Positions 56,642 through 64,000 of a stretch of 64,000 bases of DNA are shown one piece after another. Each line of letters opens with the position of its first letter. Position 1 is the stretch's first letter. A model generated the notes under the pieces. The model did no database searches. It was not told the origin of the DNA and saw only the letters and a list, made by a program, of their open reading frames with translations. Source of the DNA: Cafeteria roenbergensis. Lineage: Eukaryota > Sar > Bigyra > Bicosoecida > Cafeteriaceae. The position numbers and the translations under genes were made by a program. The DNA lies in NCBI GenBank assembly GCA_008330645.1, contig VLTN01000015.1, forward strand, positions 124,001 to 188,000, given 5' to 3'.

Positions 56642-57930
56642 TCAATCACCCACGCAGACAGCAACTGAAGCTCCAAGCGCGCGCAACTCGGCACCAACAG
56701 CGGCAAGGCTCGTCGTCTCTTGCAGTCGATCGTCGCTTGCCGCAAACGCATCCGGCCCGCACCCACATCCTGCCAGAGCCTCAATGCGACTTGCAGCGCT
56801 GCTTGGGGCGTCAGCACTGGCGGGAAATCTCGTCGCTGCCGCGCGGACTGAGTCCGGCGTTGTCGCGTTGCCGGGGTGCGACATGAGCTCCACCTCGTCC
56901 AGGCCAACGGAGGCCGACGACGCTGCCAGCCGAAGGTCACTTCTCCGACGTGAAGACTCCAAGGAAGCCAGCCCCGCCGTCGCCTGCCTGTGCGCGGCTA
57001 CCACCAGGGCTGCAACGCGCCTCGAGCGCCGCATCTCCCTGCCCATGCACGCGAAGCCCACGAAGGCAATAGGCGCCCGCAGGCCACATGCCGCATACAC
57101 AGCCCGCGAGACAGCTGCAAGGGCCGAGACTCGCTCGATGAAGGCCCGCTTTGTGTATTGCGACCCGCCCGACGCAAGGGCCTCCGATTGATCCTCTGCC
57201 CGGCTCAGGAGCGGGAGCCTGATGCTCGGCACCCGGTGCTCTGCGAACAGCGGGCCAAGCACCGCTGCGAGGCCAGGGTGAACGTGGCAGTGCTGGTGGC
57301 CGTCGACGTGAGATATGCCTCGAGTGCGCCCCCTCGCGGGCACACCCCCTGTGGGTGGCAGGGTATCGCTGACGCCGGAAGGGTGCGGCGCGCAGTCGCC
57401 ACCTCCATGCACAGAACGGCGTTGGGCAGCCTCGAGCATTCGTTCCAGCGCGTCGAGTTGCGCCTGCGCCTCTGTCCGTACGTCAGCGGGATCCAACAGT
57501 CCCTCTGCAGCTCGCGCATGAAAAGCCCCCTTCCCCCAGAACACGGCCTTGCCATACTCTGGGTCCATCGTCACGAGTGAGGGGATGGCGCTTGGCGGCG
57601 AGAGAGGCAGGCCCTCTGTGAGGTTGAGGTGCAGCCCGACTGGCATTCCCACCAAGACCGCACGGGCGACCATCTGCCGCGCAGTCATGCCGTTTACCAT
57701 GACCGACCCTCTAGAAATGAGGCCGGCTTCGAACGCCTCAAGCTGCGGCGATGAGTGGGCCAGCGCGGTCTCGAATTGCGACAGGTTCATGAATTCCGCT
57801 GCCAGTGCTGGGGCAAACCGCTCCTGCTTTCGCGGGCTTCGGGTCTCACGATGCCGTCATCTCTAGGGGTGCTGTACCCGCAGTCATCGGCAGTCACGAT
57901 GACGCGGGGCCCCTGCCCTGGGGCAGCCAT
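56642..57930 (-). CDS. ChbG/YdjC-family carbohydrate deacetylase
   Basis: Two exons (57930-57850 and 57742-56642; intron 107 bases, GTGAGA...CCGCAG) give 393 residues. Exon 1 supplies the key strand RVIVTADDCGYSTPRDDGI with the metal-binding Asp pair (15-16). Splicing joins it to LEAFEAGLISRGSVMVNG, then MPVGLHLNLTEGLPL with a metal His, and GISHVDGHQHCHVHPGL with the second His site. MSHPG near the end is also typical. The family removes acetyl groups from chitobiose and related oligosaccharides; bacterial ChbG and human YDJC belong to it. No signal peptide is seen, so it is probably cytosolic. An insert of about 25 residues (HGGGDCAPHPSGVSDTLP) and an Ala/Arg-rich stretch lengthen it against the bacterial size of about 250. 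Confidence 0.9.
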
Positions 57931-58067
57931 GGGGCGGGTGGCTCGTGGAGAGCGGCTTGCAGAGCCCCCCGCGGCCGGCAGAGCACCGCAGAGCGCGTCG
58001 CTCGGCCGCAGCCGACCGCAAGGCCGCAGCCGGCGGCCGGGCACGTGCAGACCCTGCGCGAGGCCCA
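57931..58067. promoter_or_regulatory. short divergent promoter region (137 bases)
   Basis: Lies between the start codons of the deacetylase (leftward) and the secreted repeat protein (rightward). Its length is in line with the other head-to-head spacers, which supports the small first exon proposed for the repeat protein. No named element is seen. Confidence 0.4.
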
Positions 58068-61000
58068 ATGCGGCTCGCGCTTGCCTTTGTGGCGCTTGGT
58101 GAGCAATGCCGCTCATGATTGCGTGGCTCTTCGGGGACAGTCCGCGGCGTGCGGGCGGAAGCGCGGCGAGGGACTGCTGCTGCTTGCTGCCTGTGCCAGC
58201 GCCGCCCGACCGCGCCCTCCCGTGGCGGACTGCGAGACCTCCCGCGCATCCCGCGCCCCTCCAGGGCGCGGTCATGTGCAAGCCTCGGTCCTCCATGCCC
58301 CGAGCGCCTCGCCCTCGTTCCCATTCGCTCGCAGCCACGGTTTGCTTGCTTCCCTTGGAAACGGAGGTGAGACCCAGCCCCAACCTCGACGGCCTCGCGC
58401 ACGCTCGCTGGGCGGGCCGGCCTGCCCGCCAGTCCCCGGGGCGGCACCCAGCTTTTGACGGAGCGTAGGAAGCCGGTGCAGCGGGGGTGGCTGGGGCCGT
58501 CAAGGAGTCGCTTTGAGCGCCGCGCGGCCGCAAGCTCGCGGCGGCGGCGGCGGCCCAAGCCGAATTGCGCTGTCCTCCGCGCCGCAGCGTCGCAAGCCGC
58601 CCCCCAGGTCCTTGCCCCCCCCCCCCCCCCCCCCTCCACCTCCACATCATGCCCCGCAATGTCCCCTGCTGCTCCCGGCCCGGTCATTCAATTGCAGGCT
58701 GAAAAGTTGCGCGGGAAGCGCCAGGATGCTGCCGACGCTCCTGTGGCAGAGGGCGCTGCGGCCGCTGCCAACTCGACGCGGGAGGCAATGGAGCCGCCGA
58801 CCGTTCACGTGCACACCACGACAACGGTTGTGTCCGCACCCGACTTTGGTGGCCATGATGGCGAGGAGGTGTCCCACAGCGGCGAAGCAGAGGGGGCCGG
58901 ATCGGCGACCGCGTCGGCTGGCACCCCGCCTTGCGCCGCTCCGCCTTGCAGCACTGACGCTGCGGCATCCGCTCCTGCCCCCGTCGAGAATGCAGTTGCC
59001 CCCGAGATGATCGCCGAGCCGGCAGGCAACGTGGTGTCGGAGGGATTTGCCAAGGGCGCGTCTGACGCTGAGGCGCCTGAGGCTTCGGCGCCAGCAACCT
59101 CGCCAGCAACCGACGGCATGGCAAGGAGCGCAGCTGCCGTCGCCAAGCTTGCTGACGCCCTTGAGAAGTCTTCAGAGCTCGAGGCTGCCAGCCACGAGGC
59201 GGAGGCCCAGGCGGCAGAGGACGCAGAGGCAGCCGCCACCGGAGAGGGCAAGGTCGCTGTTGTTGACGGGGAGCACGTTGTGTCTCTCAGCGAGGGCGAC
59301 GATGGGTCCCTCGAGGCGGAGCACAACCCCGACGCGTCCAGCCCCCACCCCATCGTGGTCAACGTCCGCAATGCCCCTGCACCGGCAGCGGAGCCGCAGG
59401 CCACTCCCGAGGAAGTCGCCGCCGAGGCTGCCGCCGAAGCGAAGCAGGCGGAGGCGGAAGCCGAAGCGGCAAAGGCAGCAGAGGAGGCCAAGGAGGAGGC
59501 TGAGAAGGTGAAGGAAGAGGCCAAGGAGGAGGCGGAGAAGCTCCTGGCGGAGGCCAAGGAGCAGGCCGAGAAGGCCGAGGAGGAGGCCGAGGAAACCAAG
59601 AAGGAGGCCGAGGAGAAGGCCGAGGAGGCCGAGAAGGAGGCCGAGGAGAAGGCCGAGGAGGCCGAGAAGGAGGCCGAGGAGAAGGCCGAGGAGGTCGAGA
59701 AGGAGGCCGAGGAGAAGGCCGAGGAGGCTGAAGAGAAGGCCGAGGAGGTCGAGAAGGAGGCCGAAGAGAAGGCCGAGGAGGCGGAGGAGAAGGCGGAGGA
59801 GACGGAGAAGGAGGCCGAGCAGAAGGCCGAGGAGGTGGAGAAGGAGGCCGAAGAGACGGCCGAAGCGGCTCAGTCCGAGGCCGCTGCGGCTCTCAACGCT
59901 TCCACTCCCGTGGCCGCCGCTGATGCCGCCGCCCCCGTGGCCGCCGCTGATGCCGCCGCCCCCGTGGCCGCCGCCGCTGATGCCGCCCCCGTGGCCGCCG
60001 CCGCTGATGCCGCCGCTGATGCCGCCGCCCCCGTGGCCGCCGCTGATGCCGCCGCCCCCGTGGCCGCCGCTGATGCCGCCGCCCCCGTGGCCGCCGCTGA
60101 TGCCGCCGCCCCCGTGGCCGCCGCCGCTGATGCCGCCGCCCCCGTGGCCGCCGCTGATGCCGCCGCCCCCGTGGCCGCCGCTGATGCCGCCGCCCCCGTG
60201 GCCGCCGCTGATGCCGCCGCCCCCGTGGCCGCCGCCGCTGATGCCGCCCCCGTGGCCGCCGCCGCTGATGCCGCCGCTGATGCCGCCGCCCCCGTGGCCG
60301 CCGCTGATGCCGCCGCCCCCGTGGCCGCCGCCGCTGATGCCGCCGCCCCCGTGGCAGCTGCAGCAGCAGCGACTCCATCCGCAGTCCCCTCGCCCGATGT
60401 GGCCGCAGCCATCGCTGCCGATGCCGCTGACGGCCTGCGCTTCCTCCGCGCCTTCACTGCTGCCGGCCTTGCCCGCCCGGACGATGGCGTTGACACCGCT
60501 GACGAGTACCACTCTTCCCTGCGCTCCATCTTCACTGGCCTCAAGCCGTCGACGGTGCCTCAGGCGGCGGAGGCGGACGCCGCCGAAGCACCCGCCCCAA
60601 TCGCGGAGCCCTCGGCGGAGCCCTCCGCTGAGCCCTCTCCAGAGCCCTCGGCATCTGCGCTCCCTTCCGCGTCTCCCGAGCCCTCGAAGCGCCCCGTGGT
60701 GGCGGAGGGCTACGCCCGCGGCTCTGGCGGAATCGAGGCCGTTCCCGGCTTCGGTGGCGGCGAGCCCCTGTCCATGGTGTCGGACGAGCAGAGCGCTGTC
60801 GCGCGCGCCGAGCCAGGCCTCGCAGCCGCCATGGGCGAGGTCTGTGGCTCCGTGTCGTCCTGCACCACCTGCCTGCTCGTCTCCGCTTGCGAGTGGTGCG
60901 GCGGCTCCTGCGTGGCGTCTGGTTCGATGGCGACCGAGGCGACCGGTTCCTGCGCCGTCCTCGGCCACTGGGGCCGCACCGATGCCCGCACCGGGCGTCC

Positions 61001-64000
61001 TGTGACTGCGGCTGCCGTATGCCGCGACTACGCCTCCGCCAACTCGGCAGCCCAGGCCCTTGCCCCGGCAGCGATGCACGCTGATGGGTCCGAGTGCCCC
61101 TGCGCTGCGGCCGCCATCCAGCAGCTCGCCCAGTCCGCCACCGAGCAGGCTGAGGCCCAGATCGCTGCCATCGAGGCGCACGCAGACGGCAACGCCGCCG
61201 GCTCCTCCGTTGACTGCCCTTGCGCGGAGGCAGCTGCCGCAGCCGAGGCCGGGCCCGCTGCCGTGGAGCACCAGGCTGTTCTCGTCGGCGACTTGCTCTC
61301 CCCGCAGGAGGAGGACGCAGCCGCAGCAGCGGCTGGCATGGGCGCCATGTCCGAGATCAACCCCGCCGCCCTCGAGGCCGAGCAGGAGCAGGCGGAGCAG
61401 GAGGAGGCCAGCGCTGCCGCTGTCGAGCGCGCCCTCCACGGCGCCGAGGCCGTCATCGAGGTTGTGCACCGCCCCCGCAAGCACCGCAAGTCTGTGGCAG
61501 CGGCAGCTGCTGAGCAGCAGGCCCTCATGCCGGCAGAGGCCATGGCTGAAGCCGAGGCCGAAGCCGAGGCCGAGGCCGAGGCTGAGGCCGAGGCCGATGC
61601 GTCATCAAAAGAGGAGGCGCAGCCATCGGACAGTGAGGAGGACTCGTCCGCGCTCTCGGCTGCGCCAGGCTCATCAGAGAGCGCGGCAGACTCGACCCAC
61701 GTCGGCACCTTCCACGGCCACGGGCACTCCAAGTCCCAGGTAGGCGACACCACCGTGCACGCCAACGTGTCGACAACGGTCGCGATCCACCGCCGGAGCA
61801 AGAAGGCTGCCGCCGCAGCTCACCCTGAGATGGGCGAGGAGGCCCAGGCCGAGGCAGAGGCGGCGTTCCGCGAGACCGCCGGCGTGCCCGCCCCCTTCCC
61901 CGGCCTGCCGCTCTTCGAGCCCGCCTTCGTGCTCAACCAGTACGGCTACCCGGTGGCAGTCCAGCAGTCGCCCGCCCTCCTTGCGCGCTCAACTGACGCC
62001 GCTACGGGGCTTCCTGCCCTCCCAGCGCTGCCCGCTGCCTCCGCCAGGCACTCCCGCGCTCTCCAGCAGCTGGCCTGGGCCCGGTTCCGCACCCGCGCCG
62101 CCGAGGCCAACGCCACCGCCGCCCAGGCCGAGGAGGAGGCTTCACCCGCTCCGTCCACCGCCCAGCTCAACCCGCTCGACGCAGCTGTCCAGGAGGCCGA
62201 GGCTGAGCTTCGCGGCGCTCACGTGGCCGGCGCCCTCGCCCGCCGCACCGCTCTGCGCGAGGCCGAGGCCGAGTCGGGATCCTCCACTGCCATGCGCCGC
62301 CGCCTCACTGCCCTCCGTGACGCCCGCCGCGGCGTGGAGACGCTGGTCTCCGGAATCAAGGTCGCCCTCGACATCGAGGAGACCAAGGCCATCGACGCCG
62401 CCAGCGCTCAAGCCGAGACGGACCCCGACCGTGTGGAGCTCGCTGACGTGGAGCAGGAGGCCGAGCACCGCGAGGCCACCCCCGCGGAGCTGCAGATGCG
62501 TGCCGACCAGGCCCACCGCCTCGGCGGCAAGCTGGACACCCTCGCCGAGGCGAAGCGCGCTGTCCAGCGCCAGCAGGCCGACCTCATGGCCCACGAGCGC
62601 AAGCGCGTCAGCGCCCTCGAGGCCCTCACCGAGGACATCACCCTCGTCAACGAGGCCCTTGTGAAGTACAGCCGCGCCCGCTCCGCCCAGCTCACCCGCG
62701 ACCTCGTCCAGGCCCAGTCGACCATCGCGCGTGCCCGTGAGGTCAGCGACGCGGTCGGCGCCGACATGGAGGCTTCCACCGCAGCTCGCCGCGCCGCAGA
62801 GAAGGGCCTTCGCATGGCCGATGCCGCGCTCGACGCGGCCCGGCAGGCACAGCGCACGGCGACCCTCTCTGGCGACGACAAGTCCGACGAGGTGACCGCA
62901 GCTCGCAAGGCCGTCCGCGAGGCCGAGACCGCTCTCCGCGTGGCTGCCGCCGCGGAGGACTCCCAGCACGCCCGTGGCGTGCACGCACAGAAGGCCATCG
63001 TCCTCTCTCTCGACGCCCAGCAGCAGATGCACGCCGAGCTCGAGGAGATCTCCCACAAGCTTGCCTTCGCCGAGCGCATTCTCTCCGGCGCGCCCGAGCC
63101 CGAGCCGGCGCAGGCCGCCGCTGAGGCGGGCGCGGAGGGCGCCGCCGAGGCCGAGCTTGCCGAGGGCGCAGCCGCCGCGGCGCACCCGGCCTCCCTCGGC
63201 ACCGATGAGGAGCAGGTGAGCATCGTCGAGGCGGAGGAGGTCGAGGACGCCGTCGTCTCGGCCGACGAGGCTGCCGACCGCGCTCTCGTCGTGCTCAAGC
63301 GCCTCGAGAAGCTCGCTCGTGCCGCCCAGGCCACTTCGCAGCGCGAGGCATCCGAGGCCAAGGCCGAGGAGGCCAAGGAGGGCGACGCGAAGCACACCGA
63401 TGCCCCCGCCGAGCCCAAGTTCCGCCAGGTGGCAGCCTCCGTGCAGGCCGCCCCCGTGGCAGCGCCCGCCATGCTGCGCCCGCAGGACGCCCAGTCGAAG
63501 GAGGGCTACGCCGCCCTCATGCAGCGCATCCTCGGCCACACCCCCGGGGCCGGCGCCCCTGAGCTGTCCACCACGCCGGCGTCGCTGCTGCAGGTCGCGT
63601 CCACCCGAGCCTCGGCCATGGCTCGCTCCGTTCGGACCGCCCTCTCTCGCCGGTCCGCTCGCTTCGCGGCCCGGGCCAGCGATGCCAACGCCACCGCCAC
63701 CGCTGCCGACGACGACGCGGCGGCTGTGGCTGCTGCCGCTGCTGATGCCGAGGGCACCCCCGACGCCGCCAACGCCACTGCCACTGCCGCTGCCGCTGCC
63801 GGCGTCAACGCATCCGCAACCAACGGCACCGACCCCGCCGTGGAGAAGGAGCTGGCCAAGGCGCGCGAGGAGAAGCGCCAGGCCGAGGCGTCCGCCGCCC
63901 AGGCCAAGAAGGCGTCGGGCGAGGCTGCGGTGGCAAAGGCCCGCGCTGAGGCCCTCCAGGCCCGTGCCGAGGCTGCCGAGGCTATCGGGAAGGCCAAGGA
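58068..64000 (+). CDS. giant secreted Ala/Glu-rich repeat protein with PSI-like domain (cut by right edge)
   Basis: The main frame is open from about 58590 to the right edge (over 1800 codons). Proposed exon 1 (58068-58098) plus exon 2 (from 58588; intron GTGAGC...CCGCAG, 489 bases) gives MRLALAFVALASQAAPQVLA, a clean signal peptide, followed by a Pro run. The alternative start ATG at 58659 lacks a signal. Parts in order: an acidic N-terminus; about eight 11-residue units KEAEEKAEEAE (59601-59860); 16 units PVAAADAAA (59906-60365); a Cys-rich PSI-like domain (SCTTCLLVSACEWCGGSC); a run of alternating Glu-Ala; then a long charged coiled coil with LRRA-type helices. Many Asn-x-Ser/Thr sites (NAST, NSTR, NATA, NGTD) agree with secretion. 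It may be a cell-surface or matrix protein. A 90-base in-frame intron at 58608-58697 ending in TTGCAG is possible but breaks the local splice rule. Confidence 0.75.
58615..58634 (+). repeat. C20 homopolymer inside a coding exon
   Basis: Twenty C in a row, read as a proline run just after the predicted signal peptide of the secreted repeat protein. The reading frame of the first exon joins the rest of the gene only if this length is right, so a length error here would matter. Confidence 0.85.
59601..59860 (+). repeat. 33-base tandem repeat coding an 11-residue helix unit
   Basis: About eight imperfect units encoding KEAEEKAEEAE, with Val/Ala and Lys/Glu swaps. Eleven-residue (hendecad) periodicity suits a straight coiled coil and resembles group 3 LEA-type proteins. 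Lies within the secreted repeat protein. Confidence 0.9.
59906..60365 (+). repeat. 27-base minisatellite coding PVAAADAAA
   Basis: Sixteen units of 27 bases with three length variants (27, 30, and a longer unit carrying an extra DAA). A short series of variants occurs twice in the same order, so part of the array was itself duplicated. All length changes are multiples of three and keep the frame. Nearly identical codons show that it is young. Confidence 0.92.

Noticed and set aside
58608-58697. A 90-base intron just after the signal peptide of the secreted repeat protein
   Set aside because: Its ends (GTCCTT and TTGCAG) break the splice rule followed by all 18 other introns, and the frame is open without removing it; kept only as an alternative.
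59906-60365. CRISPR-like array
   Set aside because: Units are back to back with no unique spacers, in frame within a eukaryotic coding sequence; it is a minisatellite.
59172-61484. 770-codon minus-strand frame rich in Gly-His-Gly repeats (silk- or glycine-rich-protein-like)
   Set aside because: It is the mirror of the PVAAADAAA minisatellite. The plus frame is open far longer, has a signal peptide, cysteine domain and glycosylation sites, and runs through both repeat types.

Overview
The window is a stretch of nuclear DNA from a GC-rich, gene-dense, intron-poor unicellular eukaryote. Reasons: spliced genes with GT...AG introns, classic eukaryotic housekeeping genes (ubiquitin-eS30, ribosomal eL33, SMC2, V-ATPase subunit E, dynein light chain LC8, Get3, Mtr4, a SUMO protease), no operons, and very high GC (by eye about 70%) with strongly GC-biased third codon positions. 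A FAM161-type centriole/cilium protein and LC8 point to a flagellated cell. A GC-rich heterotrophic flagellate such as the stramenopile Cafeteria would fit, but the window does not prove the lineage.

I support 27 protein genes. From the left: a secreted PHB-depolymerase-like esterase (cut by the edge), a CNNM/CorC-type transporter, ubiquitin-eS30, a small membrane protein, SMC2, a second small membrane protein, an MRH-domain receptor-like membrane protein, eL33, FAM161-like, an unknown basic protein, LC8, a TBC1D23-like protein, two tandem ERI1-like pseudo-exonucleases, V-ATPase E, a Ulp1/SENP protease, a Cgr1-like nucleolar protein, an oxidoreductase-like mitochondrial protein, Get3, Mtr4, an F-box-like protein, an isochorismatase-like hydrolase, a VOC/glyoxalase-fold protein, a very large protein with an N-terminal beta-propeller, a type I surface glycoprotein, a ChbG/YdjC deacetylase, and a giant secreted Ala/Glu-rich repeat protein that runs off the right edge.

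Gene order is compact and strands strongly alternate: 10 of 26 neighbouring pairs are head-to-head (116-926 bp between starts), 9 are tail-to-tail and 7 are tandem. All 18 complete introns end in CGCAG, 16 of 18 start GTGAG or GTGCG, and all lie near the 5' ends of their genes.

The exception to this picture is 26.4-31.1 kb, a sparser, visibly lower-GC island. It holds two intronless paralogues with the architecture of ERI1/3'hExo DEDDh exonucleases in which the catalytic acidic and histidine residues are nearly all replaced. This is the most unusual content of the window. The other main points of interest are the fusion of near-canonical ubiquitin to eS30, the secreted hendecad-repeat/PSI-like/minisatellite protein at the right edge, and NPF repeats in the SUMO protease. 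I saw no mobile elements, viral remnants, tRNA or rRNA genes.
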